Origin: Hoplostethus atlanticus
Lineage: Eukaryota > Chordata > Actinopteri > Trachichthyiformes > Trachichthyidae
Assembly: GCA_034670405.1 (NCBI GenBank)
Contig: JAXDDX010000312.1
Span: 1-64,000 of the forward strand
Direction: 5' to 3'
Length of the DNA stretch: 64,000 nt
A program made the position numbers and the translations under genes. How positions within the stretch are numbered: the first letter of the stretch is position 1; the number at the start of each line of letters is the position of its first letter. The notes beneath the pieces are model-generated. The model had not been told where the DNA came from and searched no databases. It saw only the letters and a program-made list of their open reading frames with translations. Positions 33,579 through 45,869 of the stretch are shown in pieces.

Positions 33579-34214
33579 TTGGCTTACTTGGCTGCATTAC
33601 AAAGAACAGCAGGATTGGCAAACACCCAGAGGAACACTGACTATTTTCTTTATTTTGCTTCATCCTGTTTCATCTCAGCTAGATCAACTTTACAAGAAGT
33701 ACGGTTTGTCTCTGTGTGTGTGTGACTTTTTGACTCTTCTGTGGCAAACACACCACTCAAACAAAACAAACTGAGATACAGCTGTGGCCAGCTGTATCTC
33801 CCAAACCACGTGGACTGTGAATGGGAGCGTGGTTTTGATAGGGGAAAAAGCCAGTTCTGGATCCCTTTGTAAGATGTTGTTTTTCAGCAGGGTGTTGGGT
33901 TTCAGCCTCTTTCAGCCCCGTCCGTTGGAGGGGGGGTGGGATTTACCGGCAGTGAAACCCAGCGCCTTACCTGGGATAAGACCTGTGAGATCGAAAAAAC
34001 AATCCAACCCCCACTTGAAAGTGGGTTATTGTTGCTGCTGCTAGTGGTGTGTGTGGGTGTATGTGCATTAGGATTTTTTTAAATGCTTCCATTGGATGTG
34101 AAATACTTTGTTTGATTGGCGTAACATCATACCGATTAGAATTAGACCATTTAATTGGACTCCACATAAGAATATGTTATCATTATTATTAGTAGTAGTA
34201 GTGGGTTAGTAGTA

Positions 34215-34443
34215 GTATTACCATGGGTTTCAAGTGTTTTAATGTCCCATGATGGTCTAAATGCTGTTTCAGAGGTTTTTCCACTCTAGCAAGAACAAAA
34301 TTCTGGGGGAAACACTAAATACTTGTCATGTAATGTAAATGGTCAAATTGAAGGTTTATGTTGATGTTGAACTTCGGCAGCTTCAATCCAAAAACATTGG
34401 TATTGGTATCGGCCTTCAAAAACCCATATTAGTCACCACCTAA
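34215..34443. repeat. dispersed GATATCGG repeat, copy B (reverse orientation)
   Basis: Contains TTTTAATGTCCCATGATGG, CTTCAATCCAAAAACATTGG and TCGGCCTTCAAAAACCCATA, the inverse of the family's left half. Confidence 0.6.
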
Positions 34444-35352
34444 CACTGATGCGGCTACTGCAACAGACATTTACGCCACTTCTACACACTCTAAAATGTT
34501 AAAACCTCTGTAGAGCGCAAGTGCCGCTGGCTAAAGTCAGCTCCTTTCCACTTGCCATAAATCAGATTAAAGCCGTGTGTGTCATCGGGAAACAACCCTT
34601 TACAGCTGTACCTTGCGAAGAGATGCCAGGAAATGGTGACTCAAGTCTCATTTTGATTCACTAGGCGGCTGATTGGATGACAACACGTCCAGGGCGTTTG
34701 TTAATGTAGGTGTTCAATGGCTGTTGCTAAATGGTAACACTGGTTGACCATGGTCTAAGCGCCTTTAAAGGCATTAAACATGTTCCCCTGTCCTCGCACA
34801 AATCTACACCAACCAATACAAGATTCAGTCAGCCAGTTAAACGACAGGCCTCTTGGTAGCAGCAGAACCATATTTAGCCCAGTTATGGAACAAAGCATTA
34901 CTACTCTATATTGACACCTCTCGAATGCAGAAACAATCAAGTTCAATGTCTTCTGCTCAGTTGATGCTTAGACTGTGATGCCATGCTGGAGGCCAGGAAG
35001 CTGTTTTAACACGTTTATCAGTATCCGAAGCCTGCTATGACATGTTTTTTTTGTCAGAATCCAGCGTAGTGTCGGTGAAAGCCTGTGCTGCACGGACCCC
35101 GTTGTGTTTGCACTGTGTGAAGGGCGCGGCCGTCGGTGGGAGGGGGGGAGAGGTAAAAGAAAGAGAGGCATTGTTGCTGGTTTTTCCTTTGAGCGGTGGC
35201 CTGTAACATCTGGGCTTTACTGGCAAAGATACTTGTACGCGCGAGGGCGGGAACGAACACAGTACTCGTTCTCAGTTCAATCAGAAAAATTAGTGCTAAA
35301 ATTTTCAAAAGTGTCAGTTTATACACTGAATCCATACTGAGATGATTAATTA

Positions 35353-35565
35353 TCGATATCTATAATAACTATGAATTATTTGATATGAAAACATGTATTG
35401 TCCAATAATACATAATCATCAATATCTATAATAACAATTAATTATTTGGTTTGAAAACATGTACTATACAACAATACATAATCGCCAATATCTATAATAA
35501 CTATTTATTATTTGGTTTGAAAAAAATGAACCACACAATAGTACATATCTATAATAACGTAGAAC
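35353..35565. repeat. 66-bp AT-rich minisatellite, about 3.2 copies
   Basis: Units share ATATCTATAATAAC, ATTATTTGGTTTGAAAA and AATACATAATC in order, at about 66-bp spacing. Confidence 0.7.
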
Positions 35566-35642
35566 AGGTCCAAATTTGAGAACATGTAGTTATGTAAAGC
35601 AGTAAAGGCAAATCAGATATTGTAGTAATGATTGTGTGTGTA

Positions 35643-35651
<9 letters not shown>

Positions 35652-35676
<25 letters not shown>

Positions 35677-35678
35677 AG
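35652..35678. repeat. CA microsatellite
   Basis: About 27 bp of uninterrupted (CA)n. Confidence 0.85.
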
Positions 35679-36190
35679 GTTTGTAAACCAGCCAAGTCAA
35701 TAGCAGACAGACTGCCTTCATTTAGCTGCAGTGTGTTAGCCTCAAAAGAACCAGCTAGTCCCAAAGTAACAACACACTCCCTGACAACAGCGCTGCTAAT
35801 GTATTATTCAGGCTGTTATCACGGCCGTGTCATTTTTAATCACGAGTGTTGTCTTGTGCTCCGTGCTCACCGGCTTACAACATGACACTTTCTTTTTTTA
35901 TGGCAGCGAGGTAAACTGACTGTGCTCTGCCTGACGTAATGTCTTTTAGCCTTCGTTCACACAGTGTAAACTAACCGGAAAGCCTTTCAGCTCGGGGAGC
36001 ATGCGGTTGAGATTGAGGTTAAGGGCATGACTGTGCTCGAGCATGTCTGCAACTCGCTCTACTTACCGACTAAATGGGTGTTAACCTCATACAGTTTAAT
36101 GTTACTGCCTTCAGGAACTTTTTTCTTGTTCCATTTCAGTGTAATTACCCTTGATAATAGCCCCGCTCAAGATCCGGCTGTGATGAAAAG

Positions 36191-36505
36191 TTAGCATACA
36201 CAATGTTGAGTGACAGTAAGCTCTATGCTAACACTTTAGCATACACTAGCCCCACTCAATATCTGGCTGTGATGAAAAGTTAGCATACACTATGTTGAGT
36301 GATAGTAGGATCTATGCTAAAACTTTAACATACACTATGTTGAGTGATAGTAGGCTCCATGCTAACACTTCAGCATATACTATGTTGAGTGATAGTAGGC
36401 GCCATGCTAACACTTTAACATACACTATGTTGAGTGATAGTAGGCTCCATGCTAACACTTTAGCATACGCTATATGGAGTGATAGTAGGTTCTATGGTTC
36501 TTGGT
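36191..36505. repeat. 45-bp minisatellite, about six to seven copies
   Basis: The unit contains TACACTATGTTGAGTGATAG, TAGGCTCCATGCTAA and CACTTTAACA. The first units are more diverged. Since 45 is a multiple of three, one frame stays open from 36,292 to 36,510 and reads a 15-residue repeat (MLSDSRLHANTLTYT). I treat that frame as a by-product. Confidence 0.75.
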
Positions 36506-37874
36506 TCTAACACTTTAAAAATCATATGGATGATTTTGGTGTCTATGTTCTCATCACTTAACGGCAAAGTAGATCAACGGGACAATCTCCCAAATACTTG
36601 GTGTATTTCTTTAGGATACCTAATAATTTCAATACAATATGAGATTTAGTTGCAAAAATGAGGTGTCACATTTCTCATATGGTGAATATCTCAAAATGAA
36701 AGTGGCACACATGAGTAAAAATCTTGGGCTGAGATAGTGAGAGAGAAAATGAAAATAGAGACAGTTAAAACAGTTATTTGTCTTACTTGGTACATTCAAG
36801 GACCGACTGAATAAGTGGAATCACATAGACGTCTCCACGCTACAAGTGAACGAATAGGAAAAATAGGTCCGTTGGGATCACCACTTGACATTCCAGTTAC
36901 ATAGTCACACACACAACCCCCCCCCCCCGACTAGCCCTTCCACACACACACCTCTCTCTGTGTCCAGGTGGGGTGTGTATATCTGTGTGTGATGGTAACG
37001 GAGAACATGCCCAGGCCTGCTGCTTAGTCAACCTGACTGCCAACCTTTCGAAAGAACGGTTCCCAACAAGTCCTGCTGCCGGCCCACCACGTCTACCTCG
37101 TCTAACTCCCCCCACCCCACATCTCACACACATTGTTCTAGTCCTTGGAACCAGCTACATCACACACACACGCAACCTTAAAGACTTCCAACTTTAAAAG
37201 GCAATTTAAGGACACCTTTCAAGCTGAGAAGTAACTGTATTCAGCTAGATCCGCGCTTTGAGGGATGTGTGGCGGGAGGTGACCGGGTAAGTAAACAATG
37301 GGATTTCAGGTGGAAGAGGTGAAGTGAGATTGAGGTGTTAACACATGCCTGCCACTGTCATACTGCATTATATGTTAACTGTAACATGTACAAACCGATG
37401 TCTCAAAGTCTTTGAATGCTTTACATTATTCTTTCAAAAGTTTTTACCTGCTTAAAAAATGCTCTTTCATTCCTACTTTACCGTATCTTCAATCTCTCTG
37501 TCTACAATTTCCTGTCAGCTCACCGGAGCCTCGGCATGCTGGTTTTCATTTTTACACAGTTATCTAAATCAATTATCTGAATCTTTTAATGTGCGCGGCT
37601 TGTGCTTGTGCTTTGAGGTGTAAGCACTACCGAGCAGCCTGGCTAATCCATGACAAATTGAATTTGAGGTCTAGTGAGGTTTGAAAGAGCACCAGGGGGG
37701 TTGGGGGGCAAACCAAGGAAACCTAGTGACCCCTGTGAAAAGTTCATCAAGATGGGCTGTGATTAGCAAGAGACAGTGGATAAAGTTGATCACGATGAAG
37801 CAGTCGGTTTCTCCATGTGGCAAACACACACAACACATTGATGCACAATGACATAGACACAAAAAACATATACA
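36506..37874. other. gene-free stretch
   Basis: No gene recognised. A short C-run and CA-rich segments occur at about 36,900-36,960 and 37,125-37,165. Confidence 0.35.
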
Positions 37875-37875
37875 T

Positions 37876-38175
37876 ACTAGGGTTAGACTGATTGCCTTTT
37901 TATAAAAAATCAGATGTGGTCCTGTCAGTGTCAATTCTGATATGATGGATATGATGCAGGTTGATATGATTGCATATTTATTGTAGAATTCAATCAATAT
38001 TACAGTGTTTGTCTTGAGAAGCCCTTAACCTGAATTAATTCCACACGAGTATGCATTATTATTATTATGATGATAGTAATGATGAGTATACTCAGTAATG
38101 ATGAGTATACTCATCATTACTATGATTACTATCCTGGGTTTCATTGGAGAGTTTTAATGTCCCATGGTGTAAAGG
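37876..38175. repeat. dispersed GATATCGG repeat, copy C (reverse orientation)
   Basis: Begins CTAGGGTTAGACTGAT and contains TGATATGATGGATATGATGC and GTTTTAATGTCCCATGG. It carries the perfect palindrome at 38,094-38,121. Confidence 0.6.
38094..38121. repeat. 28-bp perfect palindrome next to a 19-bp direct repeat
   Basis: The half-site AGTAATGATGAGTA is followed at once by its exact inverse. The 19 bases at 38,075-38,093 are repeated exactly at 38,094-38,112. Confidence 0.85.
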
Positions 38176-38978
38176 AAGGTCGGAGATTAACTATTAACGA
38201 CGTTGCTTGGGACTACTTTGTCACAAAATGCCATTTTTGTAATTTCTTAAGTAAAATATCAGCTATTGTATTATGAAAATATATGGAAATAATTTAATTT
38301 TATAAAAGCTATAATTGCCTCTCGTCCACTTCCATTGAAAACCACACAAAGGACGATTAGAAAAAACAAATTTCTGGTTTGCAAAGCGATTTCCCCCTTT
38401 CAGGTTCACGAGTTTACACGTGGTGAACTCTGACCTACGAATTTGTACTGCCAGCCAATGGCAATACTGCTATGGGCATGTTGACCTCTGTAAGAAAGTT
38501 TTTCACGGAGGAGCCTCTAATTGTGGCAGTGTCACATCATTCATTTTTACGTAACACTGCTACATTTCAGGTGTGTAGGTACGGGTGGGCCCGGGTGGGC
38601 CGCTGCTGTCCAATTTGTGCTGTTGCCCACCCATTTCAAAAGGGACGAATGGTGAATCATTTTTCTTCAGTAACATTCAGAAGTAAAATTACCCAATACC
38701 CACTCAAACTCACTCATATGTGAGTCACACACCTATCTCTCTCTGTATAAAACTTTTTTTGACGGATATTTGCTGCCACCTGAGTTGAAATAGTGTTACT
38801 GATACTGTTTAGATATGTTATGTTAGCCAATCTGAGTAATCTAAAAAGTTGCCTATTGACAGCCATGCTACATTAGCTAGCTAGCTAATGATGAATACAT
38901 ACACTGCTATATTTTAACAGACCCAAACGGAGGCAGGATCAGTCTCACCTACAGTGGCCCTGTGAGGACATCATACAT

Positions 38979-39541
38979 GCTTTTCACACTACACTTAACC
39001 CTGGGCTAACATCTTTCTTAACCCTGGGTTAAGGACGCATTTAACCCTGGGCTAAGCAACGTTTCACACTTGCATTTTTGACAGAGGGTTAACACCGCTT
39101 TTAACCCTGGGTTAACAAACCCTGCTACGAAGCAGGGTTAGCACCGATTTTGCGGTGCTATCCCCGAAACGTGGTGCTAAGAACAATAGTGTGAAACGTT
39201 GTGGGGTTAGAATGTATGTTTATGAATGTTTGTGTGTTTAATTAGTATCGCCATCACAGCTGCGTTTGATGGTGCCATTTTGACAGCTAAGCCGGCTAAA
39301 ACGTAAACAAAGGTCGCGTGCTGCGCCAGTCCAATTATTTTTGATAACCCAGTAAATATTCAAATGAGAACATTAACCCGGGGTCTACAAGCTTACAGTG
39401 TGAAATCCTGAACACTGAATACCCGGGGTCAATTGTTAGCCCAGGGTTAAAGAAAACTAGTGTGAAACGTGAGCTAAGTTAACCCAGGGCTATTATAACC
39501 CAGGGTTAAAGTTAACCCTAACATATTCATGTGTGAAAAGC
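38979..39541. mobile_element. 563-bp inverted-repeat element made of TTAACCC/GGGTTAA motifs
   Basis: Bounded by GCTTTTCACAC and GTGTGAAAAGC. Inside, about nine variants of the near-palindrome TTAACCCTGGGTTAA recur, with CGTTTCACACT repeated as an internal motif in both orientations. No ORF. It looks like a non-autonomous DNA transposon. I could not see a clear target duplication, so the superfamily is open. Confidence 0.6.
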
Positions 39542-39544
39542 CTA

Positions 39545-39665
39545 TTAGACTCAGTTTGTCAGACTCAGTTTAACATCCATCAGTCTCAGCTCAACATCCA
39601 TCAGTCTCAGCTGTACTTTGTCAGTCTCTACTCAACATCCATCAGTTTCAGCTGAACTTTGTTAG
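39545..39665. repeat. short direct repeats (CAACATCCATCAGTCTCAGC)
   Basis: CAACATCCATCAG recurs three to four times with AGCT and TTTGTCAGTCTC spacers. A small decayed tandem array just beyond the 563-bp element. Confidence 0.6.
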
Positions 39666-40088
39666 CATGCTAACATATTTTAGCCCTCTAGTTATGCTGG
39701 ATGAGTTCCTAAGGCATAAGGAGCAAAGTTAGCATTAGCCAGCATTAGCATAATTCATAATTCATAATATCTTAAAATATCTCTTATCTCTTATTACTCT
39801 TATGAAGTCTCAAGTTATGCCAAATATCGTAATTTAGTGAGAATGTTTTTTTTCTGGAGGAGGACCTCAAGACCTCCTGCCTTAAATATCCTTATCACTT
39901 CTGAAATTTAAACTACACCCTTGCATTTCCTAATGCGATCAATGCACCATGTCACACCCCGTAATGCGATAGACACCGAGTGTGATTTCTTGACTCGTGA
40001 TTTTGGCTGACCTGTCGCTTTAACAGACCCACGGTGTCCTAGGTGGGGGTTGTTTGAAGATAACCCACCCTGATCTCCTCTCTGCAGC

Positions 40089-40097
40089 TATAAATAG
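40089..40097 (+). promoter_or_regulatory. candidate TATA box (TATAAATAG)
   Basis: A near-canonical TATAAATAG stands in GC-richer DNA. About 30 bp downstream is a pyrimidine-rich CTCTCTCAAAC that could hold a start site. No coding exon follows closely. It may belong to a repeat, since a SINE-like tail lies 140 bp downstream. Confidence 0.25.
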
Positions 40098-40232
40098 AGA
40101 CCAGCGCCCCCCTCTCTCAAACACACCGCTGCCTCTCTTCAAAGTTTGCGTTTCTCACCTTATGAACTTGAAACAAAAGTCAGTCTTTTTATTTTCCTTT
40201 TGCAGATTGAATCAGAGGCCAAGTCAACTCAT

Positions 40233-40292
40233 ATTGTAAGTCGCTTTGGATAAAAGCGTCTGCTAAATGACTGTAATGTAATGCAATGTAAT
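40233..40292 (+). repeat. teleost SINE/L2-type tail
   Basis: Contains TTGTAAGTCGCTTTGGATAA and GCGTCTGCTAAATGACTG followed by a TGTAATG repeat, a very common fish 3' tail. The head of the element is not clear. Confidence 0.75.
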
Positions 40293-41504
40293 ATTAAGAG
40301 AGATAGTCATCAGGCTGCGATGCCTTCCTCCGGTAGAAGTCAGTTTGTACATCTGTCTACACGTACTGCCTCACATGGCATTATCTCAATCTGCAGGCTT
40401 GAGAGACACACACAGGATGTGAAGTTCAATTAGGTTTGCAGCGCAGCACATGACTTGAGTGTGAAGTGTCAAGGAGCAGATATGGCTACAATCAGTGGAA
40501 AGCGTACTAAGATATCCTGCACAAGCAGAAGTGCTGCTGAAATTTTACTTTCAATAGCTGGACAATTACTGGTATAAAGATTTACTTGAGTAAAACACAG
40601 AGGTCACATATTTTGCTCAGTCTGTTCTTCATCTCCTAAAAAATAGATCTCAATTGTGTCTCCTTTTGTGATCACCTTTATCTGAAATGTTTCCCTTAGG
40701 AGCAATGAGGAGACAACAGAGAGTAAGGATTCTTGAGACTTTATGAGATCAATATGAAGATGCTACCATGTGACCTATATAATGATAATCATTGACCCAT
40801 GGCGTCAATAGGAAAGTGCAACACTATTGAGTTTTCTTTGAGATCTTTCTCTAATATTGTGGTCTCATATTCAGGACAGTTAAATCAGACTTATTTCAGA
40901 TCTCTTGTTGTGATCAAAGTGAGATCAACATGAGCTGTTATGTGGTTGTTGAATTTGAGAAACAGGAGAAAATGCCTTTAGTCTCATTTTAGTGATAAAG
41001 AAGAACTAATTTGTGTCTAGGAGACATAAAAGGGTATGAGATCTCTTGATTTTTCTTTTCCTATGGGAAGGCTTGTTCAAAATGTACTCAACTCAGAGTA
41101 AAAGCTTCTGAGTTGCTTGTAAAAAAAGCGCATAAACAAAGTAAACTCAGATTAATTACACTTCTCTTGCTTTGCTGCTACTCAGTTACAGAAATCAGAG
41201 ATATTGCAATTTGTTACTTCCACCCTTGGCTAAATTATACCATTCTCTGACATGGTTGTTACAATTTTGACCGAATAATGTTTGCAGCCTCATCGGCCTC
41301 CTTTTTTGGCCGATCTACTAGAAAATGCATTAATGTGTGTTACTTGTTCCTGTTTACTGCTAAACCATGTGACAGTTCATATTTCTCTCAACATGTGACC
41401 AAATGGCCTCTCTGGGTTTGTTGTTTTGAAGCACTAACACCTCCCTTTCTCTTTCTCTCTCTCTACCCTCTGTCTTAGGTGATTATTATTATTATATGCT
41501 TGTG
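40293..41504. other. gene-free stretch
   Basis: No recognised gene or repeat end. A CT-rich tract lies near 41,450-41,470. Confidence 0.35.
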
Positions 41505-41975
41505 TTTGGCTTGGTTTGGACCGGAACCCAAAGCCACCGAGGGTGATGGCATCAGATGAATCTACTCTGCACTGAGAAAGGACTACCAGTCCCACGATCC
41601 CCCCAGCTTCCTCATCACTACTAAAATTTGAGCATCCGCATCCCGTCAGGATTGTGTCTGCTGTCTGGATACCTGCATTCGGTCCGTATTGTGGAACACT
41701 TTGGAAATGCTTTTGAACATTTAGCGACTTTCGATTATTGGATTGGCTAGCTAACTGATTAACTTTGTTTTGGACCGGGACCAGAAGCCACCAGGAAACC
41801 AGGTCAGGCGCTGGGCGACAGCATCCAGTAGATGCCATTCGCCGTAATCCGTTCTGCGCTGAGGAAGGATGAGCAATTTCATGATCCCTTCAGCTTCCCA
41901 CCACCTTTGAACTCTAATTTGAGGAACAGCATCCTGTCTGGAATCTGTCTGCTGCCTTAATACCTGCATTGTGTT
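41505..41975. repeat. old tandem duplication upstream of the 42,150 exon
   Basis: Segments at about 41,510-41,690 and 41,765-41,975 share TTTGGACCGG, AAGCCACC, CTCTGCACTGAG/TTCTGCGCTGAG, GCATCC, TGTCTGCTG and ACCTGCATT in order. The copies are clearly diverged. They end about 170 bp before the candidate first coding exon, so they may be duplicated promoter or 5' untranslated sequence. Confidence 0.55.
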
Positions 41976-42149
41976 CAATCGCCTCAGGTTTACGTCTACG
42001 AAACATGTTTTTGGGTAAATCTAATTTTTGATTGTAGTTTCTAAAGGTCTTAGGCGTTTGAGGTCAGTCGCTAAGTTGTATAAAGCCGCGAACACTTCCG
42101 CCATCGACCTACCCGCACGCACTACGCCGTCATTTTAAATCCCACATTC

Positions 42150-42303
42150 ATGGAATCTGTGGGAAGTAGAATCGCCATGGTAACGGACTCCCCCAACCCG
42201 TCGCTAAGGTCGTCGGTTACCGTGACAACGGATGGCGACTCTTACGTGAGCACGGCCAGCCTTCCCTGCTGCCACTTCCTGTCTGCGAACGTCATCAATG
42301 TCG
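42150..42303 (+). CDS. candidate first coding exon, possibly phospholipase C eta 2
   Basis: ATG 42,150 opens 51 codons plus one base, ending at a consensus donor (GTCG|GTAAGTG). The peptide begins MESVGSRIAMVTDSPNPSLR and ends CCHFLSANVINV, with balanced composition and no simple repeat. The next codon would start with G. PLCH2 proteins continue VVERCM just after their variable first exon, and a split G|TG codon would supply that Val. In human, PEX10 and PLCH2 are neighbours in head-to-head orientation, the arrangement seen here. So this may be a plch2 first exon; the enzyme cleaves PIP2 in neurons. No catalytic exon lies in the window. The assignment rests on synteny, phase and memory of the family N-terminus. 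Confidence 0.5.
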
Positions 42304-42333
42304 GTAAGTGTTTGGTGCTGCAACTTGCACTCA

Positions 42334-42354
42334 GTGTGTGTGTGTGTGTGTGTG
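42334..42354. repeat. GT microsatellite next to the exon donor
   Basis: (GT)n of about 21 bp begins 30 bp inside the presumed intron. Confidence 0.85.
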
Positions 42355-43268
42355 CTTGTTTAATGAACATCAAAAGACAATCACGTATATGTACTGATGG
42401 GTGAGAATGTCTACATTTTTGGTGTGTAAGTGGATTCTGGATATAAGGATATAAGTATCAGTCCTTACTTGAATAGGGGTCATTTTATTGTGAAGGCCAT
42501 CTCTCAGGGTTAAATTAGGTTTCACTTGGCAGTAGATAATAATTTGTCACTAGGTAACAAGGAAATTAAGTATGGGGACACACTAGAAGACTTTTAAAAT
42601 TTTGAAATTTTGAAATTTTGACTCTTTCATCCATAAATCTGCTCACACCAGATGATTAGGCAGGATGGGGGTATCACACGCTAAACCATAAAATTAAGAT
42701 TATCTTGCTGAATCCTGACGCGTCACTGATGTCAGGACCTCTCATCCTGCGTGAACTCATGCAATCCAGCATGAATCAGTATGGATTCATATGCACATTA
42801 ACGCTGTGGCTTGGAGAGACCCAGTCAACATGGGCTGTGAGCTGGAGGTGAGAAAATAGAATGAAATAGAACATTTTGAAGGAGAGTACATTTTGAGCGC
42901 TTTCAGGCATTAATCCAATTTAGACAACCTAACAATCGTTGCATTTTCTGGCAGGCCAAGTGAGAATTTGGACAAAGCTGTGAGATTTGAAGGATGCGGG
43001 CTTCTCCAAACTACAGATAACTGTGTCACGGAAATACAAAACAAATTCACTTTGTCGTTTGGAAATGCTTTTCACACGTCGCCATGACTAGATGGAATTT
43101 GAACAAACAAAGAATATTAGATTGTGGATCTGCACAAGTTATCTGATGGTTAGTGGAAGTACGGCGTGTGTGTGCATGTGTGTGTGCAGGGCATTTTCTT
43201 TGTACGCATGGCGCCAGTCTACAGTGTTGCTGATGAGCTCATCTCCAGCCCCAGGATAGGAACTGTCT

Positions 43269-43344
43269 CACACACACACACACACTGCTTTGCGCCTCCT
43301 TTGTTTTACCTCAACTGTATGTGTGTGTGTGTGTGTGTGTGTGT
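43269..43344. repeat. CA and GT microsatellites facing each other
   Basis: (CA)n at 43,269-43,285 and (GT)n at 43,321-43,344 are complementary and 35 bp apart, so they could form a hairpin. Confidence 0.75.
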
Positions 43345-44486
43345 TTATGTATGAGAGAGCATGTTTGATTTTCTGATCCTTCTCATCTGCTGTGATGTAC
43401 CAAGCAGCAACCTCTTCAAGTCTCTTTTTTTATGGCCTATTATCTCTGCTGTCTTGTAGCATCCAGCACTGCTTTATTCCCAGCAATATCCCAGCTGTCT
43501 GGTTGAAAACAAAGCACTACCTGTCCCTACACCCCTAAAGCAGAGACCTGTTTAGTATACTGATATGAAATGTTCTGCGTGTCTGCAGCTCCTGAAAAAT
43601 TCCTAAAAGTATGTCGTAGTGGTCATCCTTTACATCACTCAGGGAATTTTGCCAAATTGTTACTCCCACTGCTTAAACTAATCCAACTAGCTCTGCAAAA
43701 TCTAATTTGCACAATCTAATTTGCACCCTAATCTCACTCATTGTACCGTGTATTTTACTTTAGTGCAGCTGAGGCAATCAGACCTTTCCGAAGCCATCAG
43801 GTACATTCATCTTTTCCCAAGCCGGTGCTCCCACTGTGAATAGAGCTGAATGCGAGCTGTGATTTTGTACAGAGGCAGTGTGTGTTCTCCAGCTTGTCCT
43901 CTGTGGTCATGCGGTGGAGGAGCTCCCCATGCGGCCTTTTGATTCTATGGACGTTGGAGCTGCTGGGGGAAGTTAAGAAAGTTAAACCCACAGTCCAAGA
44001 AAAAGCTTTTTCTTTTTTTCAGACTACGGTTGACTACTCAATTTCAGGTGATTCAAAATATTCATACTTTCATGCATGGGTGAGGTTTTGCCACTCAGCT
44101 GTCTCTCGTGGTAGTGCAGGAGTGGAATGTTGATGTAATATTACCATTTGATCTCGGTAAACCAGCTATGAAAATGTAAGGAGCGTGGCGAGTCAAACTG
44201 CTGTTAGAACGATTCCATGTCAAATTAAGGGAATTTGAGTGGAGGATATTTAGCAGACCAGAAAATTCTTCTTGTTACAAATAATCTGTCATTAAATTAC
44301 GAAATGCACGTGTTAATAATTCAAATCATCCAAATCTCATTTCAGATGATATGTCTTATATCGTATATTTCACACTTTTTTACTGTTACAAATACACAGC
44401 AAATTATGGTCATTTTGTTTTATGGGGTAGTAAAAATCTTACTTATTGTAACTTTAAATTACTTAAGTTATTGGTTATATACCTAT

Positions 44487-44488
<2 letters not shown>

Positions 44489-44528
<40 letters not shown>
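44489..44528. repeat. GATA microsatellite
   Basis: Ten near-perfect GATA units. Confidence 0.9.
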
Positions 44529-45374
44529 TGGCAGGCTTCCCGTGCTGGAAGTTTTTTTTCAGTATTTGATTACTAAGAGTACTAGATTGAAAAATGTACT
44601 TATTCCTGCTCCACAACATCTATGCTGTCTACTATGAGTTGTGGAACAGTCACATGCTTTGCCAGAAGCAGCATTTACTCCTCCAGGCATACGTTCCTTT
44701 CATTTGTAGAGCGGAGGATTATAGGTAATTACTCCTACAGCTGGGAGGCAAATCAGGGGCTTGCTAGAGGCAGATGGAGCCAATGATTTGATTGGCTTAA
44801 AAAGAAAAATCTCTAATGCAGCAGTTTGGAGTTGTTTGTCTGCAATGAGGATTGTCGGTGTGTGTTTTCAGTCTTGTTATTGCTTATTTCATTGACGCCA
44901 AGTATCGGAGTGGAACCTGAAATCAAGCCCTTTTAGTCGATGGTTGGTCAATCATTTGTTTTTCCACTGGTAGTTGCAATTTGCTAATTGATGTATTGAT
45001 TGGGGACTGATGCGCATCAGTGAAGCAAAGAATCATGGGTTATGAGGGAGAATTCTCGAGGAACCCGGAGTTCTTGACTGAGGATTGCGTGTTATGCACC
45101 ATCCTCTCTCATTTGGCAACCAGTTGAGCTTCAGTTCCAGTTTTAAAGGAAGATTTCACCGTAGAACATTTTAACTGTTAAAAAAAACAGCTATTGGCGA
45201 TGTAACTTGCATCTCTGGGCCCATTTGTGTTGTTTGGTGGTGTATTTTTCGCATTCCCGTGGAACTGGCCAAACATAGATGACGTGACATCACATCAAGA
45301 CATCAAGACATCACATCAGCTACAGTGGAGTTTGATAGCAGGAAATGTTTCAGCCGTCCAAAACATCAACATCA

Positions 45375-45487
45375 AACGTCAGGTTTTGGTGTCAGCCCCT
45401 CAGAATCAAAGAACAAGGGCGTCTTTCTAGACCGACGATCAACAATCACACAGGGAGAAATCCATCATAGAAGACGAAGAGACACCC
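45375..45487 (+). repeat. dispersed repeat, inverted partner of 61,596-61,705
   Basis: GTCAGGTTTTGG, CCCTCAGAATCAAAGAACAA, TTTCTAGAC and CAGGGAGAAATCCA occur here in the order found on the opposite strand at 61,596-61,705. About 110 bp are shared, mostly alike. Confidence 0.7.
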
Positions 45488-45845
45488 AATGTACAGACAG
45501 TAGCCTCGATAGACCAGAATGCAATACAGCTACAAGACATGTTGTGTTTTGAGTAAGTAAGGGGCTCGACCACGACGATAGACACGCTTCAATGTTCATG
45601 AACTAGCTATATTTATACGCCCACCTATGAATAATAGCAACAAGTTCACACCCTTTCTCTGGGGCATTGTTGAAAGGCATCCTGGGAAATGTAGGAAATC
45701 AGTAACTGAAGTACATTGAAGGCACATTGAGGGAAAGTAGGTACGCTTCATCACAAAATAACTCCTGTGATGCACTGAACATGACAGAGTCATGATATAC
45801 AACAGTGTAAGCTTCACCAAAGATTCAGATTCACACTCAATAGAC

Positions 45846-45869
45846 ATGTATGTATGTATGTATGTATGT
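45846..45869. repeat. TATG microsatellite
   Basis: Six ATGT units. Confidence 0.85.

Noticed and set aside
36292-36510. Plus-strand repeat protein
   Set aside because: Explained by a minisatellite whose unit length is a multiple of three.
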